A stretch of DNA of 64,000 nucleotides, from NCBI RefSeq assembly GCF_019279795.1, contig NC_056743.1, positions 930,869,309 to 930,933,308 of the forward strand, given 5' to 3'. Under the pieces are notes generated by a model. That model was given only the letters and a program-made list of their open reading frames with translations, was not told where the DNA came from and searched no databases. The stretch is from Protopterus annectens. Taxonomy: Eukaryota > Chordata > Ceratodontiformes > Protopteridae. The position numbers and the translations under genes are program-made. Shown piece by piece: positions 53,037 through 64,000 of the stretch (position 1 is its first letter; each line of letters begins with the position of its first letter).

Positions 53037-54639
53037 TCACACATTAGCTGATTACAGTGACCGTGAAAAAATACATATATTTAAAGATCATATTAGGCTT
53101 ATGGTGTCTTATGAAAATATTCATTGAAAATCATTTAGCCACTGCATAAATATCATTTAAGGATGCATTTTTGAACAAGACCTGACAGGTAACCACTGAA
53201 TTTGTAGAGCAAGCTACAGACAGCAAAGTAAAGCCTTTATATATTTATTGCAACAAAAGTTGATATAATAATAAATCAATCATTTGGATAACATTACTTT
53301 GGAAACATTTAAATTCCATTTTTAGAGAAGGCCTCAAAAAACTGTGAATCTTTTTTTTTTTTTTAATAATTTGCTTTTTTCTCAAAATAAATTCTGACCT
53401 GCCAGAGGACATTCGTATAATGAAATAAAATATTCTGCCTTATAACAATGGTTAGGAAAGAATACAGGCAGGCTGATAGACTGAAGGTTTGTCTCAGTGG
53501 TTACCTCACACATAAGTTATGGATTTGTTTCTAATCACACTACTCTATTGAAAATGAGATGTGGAAGATTAACGCATAAGGCTTGCCATTCCAGAATTAT
53601 TTTTGCCAAAGTAAGGGCCAATTTACAATATTTCCATAGGCAGGGATTTAAAATATTCAGTCGCAGCTGGTTAAAAGCAGGAAGAGTTACTTATTAGTTT
53701 TTAACAAAGTACAACTCAAACAAAGGAACAGGAGTCCTAGAAGAAGAAATGTACCTTTAAGAAAGGTCTTGCTCATTTTTAAAGATGTACATGATAGGAA
53801 AAGTTTATTGCAGAAGCTCTATAAGTTGCTAGTGACTTTACTGAATTTCTGTGGTAATATTTGTGTTTAAACTGAACCTGTACCTAGAGAAAGTGTATAA
53901 TCAGAGCTACTACTTGCTGCATATGTTTTTAATGTTTAAATTGCACACACACATTGAAGAAGCGCTTTTATGACCTGAATAACTTGTGCTAGCTATACCT
54001 GAATTGCTTTTACTGACAATTTTCCAGTTGTACAATTGTGAACAATTTTAGTTTTTCTGGTATATCTGTAAAATCTGGCAAGTGTTTGTCATTTACTGCA
54101 TTGCTCTCTTGCTTAGGTTTCTTAGCTATAAACCCTAGTTCTATCTGAAGTGTGCTATTTTACCCCCCCCCCCCCAAAAAAAAAAACCTTTCTAGATGTA
54201 GTATTATAAAATAACTGCCTGTTGTTGCCTCAATGCTTACCCTAGAATCTCTGCTTTTCTTAGTTGAACTCTACATTTACCTACACTAGCATATACTGCA
54301 GCTCCTGCATAACGTTATCTAAAGGATTGCAACTGTTTCTCCCAGCAATTAATCAGAGTAGGTTACACATATAAAAAGCATTTGTTAAGCTTTCTCTTAC
54401 AGTGCTGTGTAATTAAGCAAGGCACCATTTTGGTCAGCCATAGGGCTCTTTTCTACTTGAGTGCTTGCCTCCTTCCCCTGTACCTTAAGTACACCGACTC
54501 ATACATTTGTCTCCCTGACCCTTTTACAAGTATACCTTGTACCTTTCTGGCTTTCTAACACTCTGACAGAGTCCTGTTGAAAGTTTTACTTACTTGTCAG
54601 ACTTTTGAACAAGCAACCCTTGTAAAAATCCAAAATTGT
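53037..54639. other. Unassigned AT-rich sequence
   Basis: About 1.6 kb without a recognised gene or element. It contains a C-run/A-run at 54164-54186. The plus-strand frame at 53497-53697 is not protein-like. Confidence 0.55.
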
Positions 54640-54685
54640 ACACTGTTGGTCTGTCTTTCCTGCTAAACATAAGTAAAATTAAAGT

Positions 54686-55080
54686 GCTGAGTGCAAGTAA
54701 CATTGAAGTGCTGAGTGCAGATTTTAGGCCCTTACATTCAACTTCCCTCTGGTGTGGTGTGATATCTTGGGTCAATCAAGGTATCCCTCTAACCACTCCT
54801 ACTGCCTTCTCTTTTCCCACAAACCTCCTCTCTTTCCTCAAAACAGGTTAAACTGCTACAACGTAGTACAGGCATTGGTTCATCCCTTGCTGAGTGCAAG
54901 TAACATTAAAGTGCTGAGTGCACATTTTAAGCCCTTACATTCAACTTACCTCTAGTGTGGTGTCTTGAGTCAATCAAGGTATCCCTCTAACCACTCCTAT
55001 TGCCTTCTCTTTTCCCCCACCCCCCTTTCCTCAAAACAGGTTAAACTGCTACAACTTAGTACAGACATTGGTTCATCCCT
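54686..55080 (+). repeat. Tandem ~200-bp repeats in LINE3 5' region
   Basis: 54686-54888 and 54889-55080 are two diverged copies: GCTGAGTGCAAGTAACATT, CCCTTACATTCAACTT, TCAATCAAGGTATCCCTCTAACC, CAAAACAGGTTAAACTGCTACAAC and TTGGTTCATCCCT occur in both in the same order. Tandem 5' monomers often act as promoters in LINEs; that role is inferred from position. Confidence 0.75.
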
Positions 55081-55447
55081 GCACCACTTGTCCTCGCTTC
55101 GCACTCCACCCTGCCCCCAAATTCCTTCCACCCCTGGTGCTGTTACATTTACTGGTACTGAACCACACCCCACTTTTTTAAACTAATCAGTAAAAACTTG
55201 TCACTCAACAGCACCACCCTAAACCTGATACCACCAGTCCTCTAACTCTACTATTCTTTTTGCCTAACTTTCAAGTCTCATTCAGTAGATATGCTATCAC
55301 CCAAAATAGTCTTATTAACTCTACCTCTACTGCCGTTACTCATCCCATATCTCCTAACCGCCTAAGAATGTCTGGTCACCCAGGTTTCCACTACCCTAAA
55401 TTCCAAATATCCACCCCATCTACAACAGATAATAATGCACCTCTCTC

Positions 55448-56460
55448 ATGCTTACCTCCTTAACCCCTAAATACTACCATCTTACTAGACCTAGTTACAT
55501 CAGTCCTAAAACTAGACACTATTACAAAACTTTATTCAAAATCTTAAAACTCATACTCAGGATACATTACAACCTCACAAAGGACGGCGACATCCACCCA
55601 AACCCTGGTCCATCCCCACCTGTTGACCCTAATCCACCTACTATATCCCCTACCACCATAGCTTCAACAAATAGACCTCCTAACTCACTGCTGGCCTGCC
55701 ATCTAAATATTAGGAGCATAAATAACAAAACTCAGCACCTGCATGCCCTCTTAGCTATTCATTCCCCAGATATATTATGCCTAACAGAAACATGACTAAA
55801 GCCTGCCACCAAGGACCATGACATTCTGCCACTAGGGTACAATATGTTTCAACTAGACCATACCACCAGAAAGGGTGGTGGGGTAGCCATACTTTACAAG
55901 TCTACCCTGTCAGCATAGACACCCAACAACCACCCCAGTTCAATAATGCTGTAATTCTTACCTCAAATCTACAAATTACTACAAACAAAAATGTAAACAT
56001 TGTCTGTGTCTACAGTCCACCAGGGAGGAACACAGAAACCTTAGAAGACTTCTTATATTGGTTATCCAATAACTATCCCCAAGAAACGATTGTTCTTGGG
56101 GATTTCAACATTGACAGTAACACTTGCTATTGTGAAACCCCCACAACCCACATAAACCTCTATGGATTTACTCAAATCATAACCTCCCCCACCCAGGACA
56201 GGAAAACCCAATAACAAGGAAAGTACCCTAAACTGTACACTCGTCAATACCCATCCTTCAATCCTATAAATCAGGCACTTTGCCTGATGACCTAAGTGAC
56301 CACTGCCTCACCTATATAATCAAGCTCAAAGTAGACTGCTCCTTCCAACCCACCTACAGAACATTAGGAAACAACAAGAATTTTATTCTCACCAAGTTTC
56401 AAAATGAACTTAAGGCATGCAACTGGTCAGTACTAAAAGTCTCCCCCTAGATGAAGCAGT
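55448..56460 (+). pseudogene. LINE3 N-terminal region and endonuclease pseudogene
   Basis: The frame from 55448 contains DGDIHPNPGP at 55583-55612, resembling a 2A ribosome-skipping motif (DxExNPGP) with Glu replaced by His. Endonuclease blocks follow: LLACHLNIRSINNK, DILCLTET (Glu), then after TGA at 55793-55795 KGGGVAILYKS, VYSPPGRNTE, ETIVLGDFNID and later SDHCLTY-type sequence near 56300. The protein would nick target DNA. Broken by at least three stops or frameshifts (near 55793, 55915, 56210). Confidence 0.75.
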
Positions 56461-58340
56461 AGCATACTTTAACACCAAATTCCTTGCTATCCTTAACTCC
56501 TATGCTCCCAGCTGCTCTATTAGAACCAAAGTTAATATTGCACCATGACTTTCTAAAGATACCAAAACCAAAATTTCACTCAGAAACGAAGCATGGGCCA
56601 CCTACCATTAAACAAAAGCCCCACTTGATCAACTAAGATTCAGACAGCTACGGAATGACACCAAAAAATCCATAATCTTAGACAAAAAGAGCTACTACTA
56701 CCATCTACTGTAAAAACACCAAAACAAACCTCAAAAGTTCTGGGCAGGAATACACAAACTACTCAACCCAGGCCAAACTGCCACTCCACCCCCCCCCAAC
56801 TTCCCAACAAAAATCCCCAGTAGACATTGCTAATAACTTCAACAGCTTTTTCAGAGAGAGTATCCAGTCTCTAGCCAGACAACTCTCTCCCAATGGCTCT
56901 AATTCCAATGCAGCTACACCCTGTACCCAAACACACTATGTTCCAACCTGTTCCTACTCAACTTATTCATGCCTTACTTAAGAAACCAAGACCCACCACC
57001 CTGGCTGCCGACCTCCTCCCAGCAGACTATCTGCAAAAGGCTGCTGACACCATAGCATACCCCATCTCAATCTTGATCAACAGAGCTATATCTGAAGCTA
57101 CTGTACCCACTATATGGAAAATCTCCTATGTTATACCTCTCCATAAAAAAAGTAGTTCCACTGAGCTGTCAAACTTTAGACCCATAGCTATTCTGTCACC
57201 TCTAGCTAAAATTATGGGAAGTGTGTACACATACAGCTCATGCAGTACCTCACACAGAACAAGTTGCTGTCCAACTTTCAGCATGGCTTTAAGCCACAAC
57301 ACAGTCCTACTTCTGCCCTCCTCCTCTTTCTTGAACGTCATTAACCACAATTGCAATAATAACAAACTATCGTCAGCACTCTTTCTAGATCTATCCAAGG
57401 CTTTTGACATGGTTGACCACAAAATGCTTATGAATACCTTGAAGGCCTTCTCCTTAAACAACCATGTACTCCAATGGTTTCAATCCTACCTGCAGGGCAG
57501 GCAACAGGCAGTCCTATGGCAGGAAAAACTATCATCTCACCTACTCATCAAATTAGGAGTCCCCCAAGGCTCAATACTAGGACCCCTTCTTTTCTCCATC
57601 TTTATCAACAACCTTCATTCAGTCATTCCAGATGCTAACTGCATTCAATACGCGGATGACTCCACCTTGATTTGTTCTGACACCTCACCAGCTACTTTAT
57701 TCACATTAACCCAAAATACCTTCAATACAGTGGAAAAATGGCTCTCCAATCAACATCTAATCCTAAACCCCAACAAAACTAAGCTGCTCCTCTTCTCCCC
57801 CACACACAGGACCCCCCCCCGCCATCGTTCAACATAACCGCTAACAATGGCATTATCTCCCCAGAAGCCCAAACTAAACTACTGGCTGTCATAGTTGATG
57901 ATAACTTGAAGTTTGATGCGCATATCAATCAAACTATCAAAACCATTAATAAAAACTTGGCTCTCTTTACAGAATCAAACCTTTCCATACTCCACTTGCT
58001 AGAACTGCAATTGCCCCTTCCCATCTACTATCAACTCTTCTCTACGCCACACCTCTATTCTCCAACTTAAACAAAACAGATCTTAATAAACTTATCATCT
58101 TGCTATAACCACATTGCCAGATTTGCTACTGGCACAACCTACCGGACACACCACTGTCACAACCTAAATCGCCTAGGATGGCTTGAACTGCCTGGCCTAC
58201 TGCAGTTCAACCAGCTAATAGTGGCACATAAAGTCCTTTACCAAACAGAAAATACACCTGCACTAAAAAATTTTATCAGCCCCTACACCAGCACCTGGCC
58301 ACTGCGATCATCCACTAGACTCCCAATTTCAAACATACAA
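56461..58340 (+). pseudogene. LINE3 reverse transcriptase pseudogene
   Basis: 56893-57837 is open: AADLLPADYLQKAAD, WKISYVIPLHKK, NFRPIAILSPLAKI, SALFLDLSKAFDMVDH (first catalytic Asp), LGVPQGSILGPLLFSIFINNL and the YADD box at 57649-57660, then NPNKTKLLLFSP. The C-terminal region continues in shifted frames to about 58330 (HYCHNLNRLGWLELP-type sequence near 58150). The catalytic centre is intact. The QHGFKPxxST block near 57280 is frameshifted (FSMALSHNT). Confidence 0.8.
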
Positions 58341-59169
58341 ATGTAACTACTCAGCTGGGGACTCTCTGTTTGCCAACTCTGTTGGAAAAACAAGGAACAC
58401 ACACCCAGCTAACTTGATCCTGGAACCCTCAACTAACTTGATTCAAAAACAAACTCAAGAAATGTATTTATTAATTTATTTATTTTATTTTACATTTGTT
58501 AACGGGGAGAGTCCAACTGGATATATGTCCATTTTCAGTGGAGGCCCAGGGAGAAAAGCTCCAGAGCAGTTAAATTAACATATAAGATAGCAAGTTTAAC
58601 AAAAGGTACATTTGCCAGCATTCACAGGAAACATTTTTTATACATCTTATAGAAGTACAGAACAGCAAGTATAACAAGAAGGCAGAACTGACAACTTATA
58701 CACAACATTTTTACACCAGAGAGAAATTCTATACACAATTGGTTTACTTTTCCGTGGTGAGAGTTTACATTTAACCATGTAGAAAATAAAAAAAAAAAAA
58801 CAGTAGATACGCTGTTATTCTAGTTGCTGAAAACAGAGAATACTGAGTTGCTATCCAGGGGTGGTACAGGTGCATAATCTATGATTCAGGAAGTGTGTTT
58901 TAAGTAGTTTTTTAAACTGGGTTGAGGAGTTGTTACTTATTATGTGGGCTGGAAGGGAGTTCCAGATTTTAAAGATGTAGTGGCTATAAATGGACCTACC
59001 TGCCTCATTGTTGAAGTTTGTTACCTTAAGGAGGTGTTGGGTACTTGATCTAAGGGATCTGGTAGTGGTGTAGGGCTGATGTAGTTGTTGCAGGGCAGGG
59101 GTGTTGCCTGGATGATGTACTACTTTGTGAGCGAGTGATAGTTGATGGGCTTGAAGTGTCAGTCGGAGT

Positions 59170-60750
59170 TCTAACTTGAGTTTTTTGAGGCTTTCACAAG
59201 GGTAGGTGTATTCTAGAAGGTGAACCTGTGGCGAATCTGGCTATTTTATTGCAACAGCTATCTAGTTTGTTCAGCTCTGTTTTTCGGAGATTGGTAAGCA
59301 AGGGAAAGGCGTACAGCAGGGTGGATAGGAGGTGTGTCTTGGCTGTGGTAAAATTAGAGTGACTGGAGAGAAACTGTTTGTTGTGACAGAGTAGACATTT
59401 TTTGTGACCCCTTTTTATGGTCTGGGAGATGTGAATGTCAAATTTAAGGTGATTGTCAATTTCCAGGCCTAGCAGCTTGGCGTGAATGCTGGGTGTGATG
59501 ATGGTGTTATGTGAGGAGATTATAAAGTTACATGAGGGGGGGGGTGGAGATCTATGAGGGCTGAAGAGGAGTAGTTTAGTTTTGGCTGGGTTTAGAATGA
59601 GGTTCTGGTTGGTGATCCATGCTTCGGCCAGGGAAAAGCATTCTTGTGTTAGGGTGATGAGGTGGTCTAGGGAGCTGGCTGCACAGATTATGGTGGTGGT
59701 ATCTGCATATTGGACTACTGACGCTTTGGGAATGGTGGATGGTAGTTGATTAGTGAAGAGTAGAGGACCAAGGATGGAGCCTTGGGGTACCCCTAGGGAG
59801 ACAGGCAGTAAGGCAGAGAGCTGATGTTGCCATTTTTACAGCTTGTTGCCTACCATCTAGATAGCTCTTAAACCAAGAAATAGTAGAGATACTGAGGTTT
59901 AGGGTGGTTAGTGTATGAAGCAGTTTTTCATGGTTGACCATGTCAAAGACTTTAGATAAGTCGAGGAGTATAGCAGATACTAGCAATCCATTGTTTCTGT
60001 GGTTATTGACGGTAATAGTGAATGATGCAAGTGCAGTGGTGGTGCTATGGAATGGTCTGAAACCATGTTGCTGAGAGGATAGTAATTTGTTTTTTAAGAG
60101 GTACTTCATCAGTTGCATGTGGACAACTTTCTATAGGAGTTTTGATAGGGGGATAGAATAGCTATAGGCCGATAGTTGCGGAGTTCTAAAGAGCTACCCC
60201 CTTTGTGCAGTGGTGTTATATGAGATATTTTTCAAAGCTGGGGTACTTTGCACTCAGAGATGGATCTGTTTATTAGTATGGAGACAGGATAGGCTATTGC
60301 TTCTGCAGCTAGTTGTAGATATTCTGAAGTTAATTTATTGGTGGCTGTAGAGGTTGGCTTAAGTTTTTGGAGTAATTTTTGTATGATCTTGGTTGGCACT
60401 GGGTTGAAGGTAAAGATGGGGTGACAGATTTGTTTTGGGTGAAGAGGGTGTTTTTGTTGGGGCTCAGTTGGTTGTTGGCTAGGGTTTGGATAGTTTCTGT
60501 GAAGAATCTGTTGAGCTGTGTGGGGATATTGTCTTGGTTGTTCACTATTATGGGGGTGGTTGTTTTCCCTGGTTGCAGCACAGTGTTGATGACAGCAACC
60601 CAGAACTTCTTTGGGTTGTTTTTATATTTATTCTGAATATTTTGGTAGTAGGAGATTTTGTCTGTTTTAATAAGTTGTTTGACTTTGTTACATAACTGAA
60701 GGTAGGCTTGTCTATTTGGGATTTGCTTTTATGATAGTTTGTCAATGCTT
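59170..60750 (-). pseudogene. LINE4 reverse transcriptase pseudogene
   Basis: From 60118 down: QQHGFRPFHSTTTAL, SAILLDLSKVFDMVNHEKLL (first catalytic Asp, K-A-F-D as K-V-F-D), WFKSYLDGRQQAV, LPRGTP-type GVPQGS block, then near 59711-59700 the catalytic box as YADT instead of YADD. NPAKTKLLLFSP follows near 59590. The loss of the last catalytic Asp indicates an inactive enzyme. Upstream, 60581-60330 matches the N-terminal RT linker (LFTQNKSVTPS). Confidence 0.78.
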
Positions 60751-61079
60751 TGGGGTTCCTAACTCTGAGTAATGTTTTAGTATCTAAAGTTAGCCAGGGG
60801 GAATGTTTACTTCTGATTCTTGTGGTTCGGGGGGGGGGGCATGATGGTTAAATATGTTAGTGAAGGTAGTATTGAAGTATAGTACTGCTTCATCACGGTC
60901 TAAAGTTTTTAGGGGGGTCCAGTTACATAGTTTTAGGCTATTATCGAAGTTGAGTTGGATGAAGTTTTTTCTATTCCTACATTCCCGGACAGTTGTTTGG
61001 GACAGTTGGGGAGTTTTGCTTCTTAGTAGAAATGTAGTTAGGTGGTCGCTGAGGATGTCTTGCAGGCACCCGGCGTGAG

Positions 61080-61780
61080 ATACATGGGAAGGATGAGATA
61101 CCAGTATCCAGTCTAGTATAGATTGGTGTTTGGTTCTCTTGTCTGTTCTAGTGGGGGAAATTATAAATTGGATTAGTCCATGTAGGTTGATGTGGGAGAG
61201 AGGTTTTTACTGGAACAGTTGTCCCAGTCAATATTAAAGTTGCATAATAGGATGTTTTCTTGGGGAAGGGTGTTCGCTATCCATTCTAGGAGTTTTTCTG
61301 TGGTGGGAATATTGTTCCCTGGGGGGATATAGCATCCTATAATGTTGATGTGCTTATGTGGGTTAAGTTTCAGTTTAGTGAGGCTGAGTTCAGTGTTATC
61401 CAAGTCTGGGGTTATGTCTAGTTTTTCTAAGATAAGGCGAGTTTTATATAGTATGGCTACTCCTCCACCCCTTTTTCCTACTCTCATTTCTGATTATACT
61501 GTAGCCTGGTGTTGTGATTTAATTATCGTGCATTTGTGGCTTTAGCCAGTTCTCGGTCAGAATCACAATATCTGGATGGTAAAAGGAGATTAAGGCATGG
61601 AGGTCATGGACCTTGTTTAAGATGCTTCTAAAATTTAGATTTATGATGAGGAGTGAGTTTGTGGGCCTTTGGAGTAGGGTTGCATTTAGGTCGGGGATCA
61701 GTATTGTCTGGAATGAGTGGGCTTGAGTTGGGATGTATGTCACCACAACATATGAGTGCTGTATGTAAGTGTACATAAAG
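61080..61780 (-). pseudogene. LINE4 endonuclease pseudogene
   Basis: 61776-61519: LLIINLNFRSILNKVHDLHAL, HPDIVILTENWLKP (catalytic Glu). 61487-61173: RGGGVAILYKTRLILEKL, INIIGCYIPPGNN, ENILLCNFNIDWDN (the GDFN block, with Gly-Asp changed to Cys-Asn by decay). Near 61090-61060 SDHLTTF-type sequence gives the Asp-His. Same domain order as LINE3. Frameshift near 61500. Confidence 0.75.
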
Positions 61781-62400
61781 TTAGACTAGTTTGTTGATGA
61801 GCTTTTAAGAGTAGTGTGGGATTGGCTATGTGATGGGTATACGTTTGTGTCTGAGGTGGTGGATAATGGTGGTGTGACAGTTGTATGGGGTTAGCTGAGT
61901 ATAAGGTTTGGGTTTTGTAGTATTGGGGGATGTTCCTTTGTTAGGGATGAATAGTGTGTAAGTAAGTGGAGTTTGGTACCTGGTAATGGAGGTTAGCAGA
62001 GTGGGGGAAGAGATGCAAATGGTATATAGTAGGAGTTGAGGGTGTGAGGGTTTAGAAAGTGATATCATGATCTAGTTGTGTAGGTCAGTAAGAGGTGTTG
62101 TTGGAAGAGGGTAGTGTGGGGGGTGATAAAGAGTGTTGATAGAAGGTGTATGTGGCTTAATTGGATGACAGGTGTGACTGGATAGGGTGTAGGTGTGGTG
62201 CACAGGTACAAAGGTAACTGATGTGGGGGTGGATGGGAATGGGGTAGGGTATGGTGATTGGAGTGAGCCCACGCAGAGCGAGGATGAACAGAGCGGGGAC
62301 AAACCAAGCCTCCTGTATTTGCTAGAAAAACAATCACTCAGGAGTAGAGTGCGGCTTTTCTCAGGTAGGTCAGTCCCTTTCAGAATTTAACTTCTCTAAT
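61781..62400 (-). other. LINE4 5' region
   Basis: G/T-rich on the plus strand and therefore Pro/Thr-rich when read on the minus strand; long open frames such as 62337-62065 are composition effects. Presumed LINE4 5' UTR and N-terminal linker by position. No 2A-like motif was found here. Confidence 0.4.
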
Positions 62401-63499
62401 TGCCAGATTGCCTACTTATGGTTGCTCCTGATACAGTGCGAGGTTAAAAATTGCACTGTATACATAGTGTAAGCCTGTACACAGAGTAGGAATGAGCGGG
62501 GACTGTTTAAGAAGGATAGCTGGAAGTAAGGCTTTAAATTTGGGGCTAGGGAATTAACAGGTTTGATTTCTAAGGGTTTGCTGCCATCTAGTGGCTAAAG
62601 TGGGGAAAATAAGTCTAAAGAAGATGGTTACTTTGTTGGCAGTACGTATTGTACGTACTTCAAAACTCATTGGTTATGTCCTTGCACTAACCCCGACTAG
62701 TGACCTCTCTCATTTAGGTGCCTTACCTTCAACTACTTCTAACTTTTTTCTATCGCATCATTTCAGGAAGGGTCAACTGTATAACTGCTGCTCAATGGGT
62801 CTTAAAACCTGAATGCAATGTTATGTACATATAACTTTGAAAATAACGTTCTGTTTTGTAAAGTGTTTTATAATAAGTTAATACTATACGTGCTAAATGC
62901 TGGCACTGCTTATGACTGTAATCTGCCTGAAACTAGCATTTCCTTGATGATCTCACCGACCTGACATAGATAAGGTCAAGCCTGGAAGAGATCAAGATGA
63001 GTCTGTTAGAACCAGTGGACAAGGAGAGGAGCCGGTGGTATCTGATGTTAAGCTGTGGGCAGCCAAAAAAGTAGCAAAACATGAGAAAGGTAATCTAGCT
63101 TTGCAAGGAACTACAGCCATGAAAGGAACAAAACCCACATTGGTAGTCTAAACAGAAAAATGTGTCCACTTACCCTCGCATGCTACTTCTGTATTAGGCC
63201 TCTTGGCACAAGTAAGTATTTAAAACTAATCTAATGGGTTACAAAGAGTCTATGGCCATTAGAAGAACTACAGCAACCATATGGTCAGTCAAATGGAGTG
63301 GACAGCCAGATGACGCTTAAGTAATAGCTCAGCAGGAATTTCAACAGCTTCAGACATGGAGGATACACCAAAAGATTAGGCCTTACCCAAGAAAATTCAA
63401 GTAGGTTGAGCCTAAAATACGGCTGTGAGAATGTCTCTGGGTTTTATCCTGCATGGTTTTCTAAATAATTTTCAGAAAAAGAAAAATATGGCAAAAGCA
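62401..63499. other. Unassigned sequence
   Basis: About 1.1 kb. GTACGTATTGTACGTAC near 62642 is a small inverted repeat. No gene recognised. The part after 62990 may be the decayed recombinase side of the DIRS remnant at the window end, by position only. Confidence 0.45.
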
Positions 63500-64000
63500 T
63501 GAAGGCGTCCTTGGAGTTATTTGTGGATGAGACCATCTCTGGGATATGCTCCTGGTGGAGGAATTAGTGAAAATAATTTCCTGTACTTAGTGGTGGTCAG
63601 GGATGCCAATAAGTTACAGCAAGGCTCTTCCCAACAGAAGGTGGTCCACCTATGAAGCACCACAATCTACTTCCTAGTGAATGTGCTTGGTACTCAGAAA
63701 ATAGTTTACTGACATAACCCATTTCCACATCTATAAGCTTATTGATTGAAATAGCACATTCCATTTCAGATGGTGGTCACCTCCCCTCTCTCTTGATAAA
63801 CCAAACACTGCTATGTTGCTGGTGTGGACAGCTACTGCACCTTGGGGAAGTGAGCCAAAAAAGGCATGAAGAATGGGGAGGACTACTGTCTTAACTTCAG
63901 AACACTGGGGTGTAAACCAACCTCTGACAATGGCCAGTTTGCCCCTAACAATGCCTCCCCACCACAGGGAAGAGGAGTCCTACTGAGTGTGCTACTACTG
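63500..64000 (-). pseudogene. Decayed DIRS RNase H (D6), running off the window
   Basis: Read on the minus strand from 64000, LLGANWPLSEVGLHPSVLKLR (about 63935-63875) aligns with LVQGxWxxxExxLHINVLEMR of D2-D4. It is followed by a leucine/alanine segment and LSTPATQQCLVYQERG (about 63830-63785), aligning with IHTDNMSVVWYLNKQGG. Several stops lie within. The order and spacing match the RNase H of the other copies, but sequence is poorly conserved. Presumably the RT lies beyond the window. Confidence 0.45.

Larger units (their letters stand above)
54640..58460 (+). mobile_element. L2-like LINE on the plus strand (LINE3)
   Basis: A non-LTR retrotransposon with a repeated 5' region, an endonuclease domain from about 55700 and RT to about 57840, with a remaining C-terminal region to about 58330. 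Its 3' end meets the 3' end of a related LINE on the other strand at about 58460. Stops and frameshifts throughout. Assignment to the L2/CR1 group rests on the RT and endonuclease motifs. Confidence 0.75.
58461..62400 (-). mobile_element. L2-like LINE on the minus strand (LINE4)
   Basis: A related non-LTR element in the opposite direction, meeting LINE3 tail to tail. The 3' UTR lies at 58461-59170 with an ATTTATTT-type low-complexity tail at 58464-58495. RT lies at about 59170-60700, endonuclease at about 61080-61700, and a 5' region to about 62400. Many stops and frameshifts. Confidence 0.75.

Noticed and set aside
61826-62337. Pro/Thr-rich minus-strand frames as genes
   Set aside because: They arise from G/T-rich sequence in the LINE4 5' region and match no protein.

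Overview
The window is vertebrate, non-coding, transposon-saturated DNA. No host exon, tRNA or rRNA gene is recognisable. The mix of families (DIRS tyrosine-recombinase elements, CR1, L2-like and L1-clade LINEs, a Penelope-like element, a TIGD1-like Tigger, a tRNA-derived SINE) points to a large repeat-rich genome such as an amphibian (caecilian or salamander) or a lungfish. That placement is inferred from repeat content only. Nearly every coding remnant is broken by stops or frameshifts, so the annotation is mostly pseudogenes inside mobile elements.

Layout. 1-5296: a near-identical direct tandem duplication (period 2705) carrying a MITE-like inverted-repeat element, a tRNA-derived SINE and a Penelope-like GIY-YIG endonuclease remnant; the Penelope 3' part continues to about 5560 and holds a hammerhead-ribozyme-like core. 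5561-8664: unassigned, with two possible CORE-SINE remnants. 8665-18687: three stacked minus-strand L1-clade copies, the third split by a nearly full-length plus-strand CR1 LINE (12377-17045) with an SGNH-esterase ORF1 and an endonuclease/RT ORF2. 18688-26404: a Tigger transposon split by a DIRS element (D1), whose left terminus is in turn split by a Penelope-like insertion that is mostly a perfect 394-bp palindrome. D1 has an internal block inverted in place. 26405-27836: a 5'-truncated CR1 on the minus strand. 29427-41722: DIRS element D2 with a complete DIRS element D3 (35089-41278) nested in its 5' leader. 42619-48839: DIRS element D4, the best preserved. 49446-53036: a divergent, deleted DIRS element D5. 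54640-58460 and 58461-62400: two L2-like LINEs tail to tail, the first with a 2A-like motif. 63500-64000: a decayed DIRS RNase H (D6) running off the window.

D1-D6 all read on the minus strand in the order gag, RT/RNase H, tyrosine recombinase. D1-D5 have inverted terminal repeats, and an internal complementary region just downstream of the recombinase that matches both termini. This is the architecture expected for replication through a circular intermediate that the recombinase integrates. The nesting gives a relative age order: L1 copy C, then CR1 and Tigger into it, then D1 into Tigger, then the Penelope palindrome into D1; and D2 before D3. Many frameshifts coincide with long G, C, T or A homopolymers, so some damage may be sequencing error.
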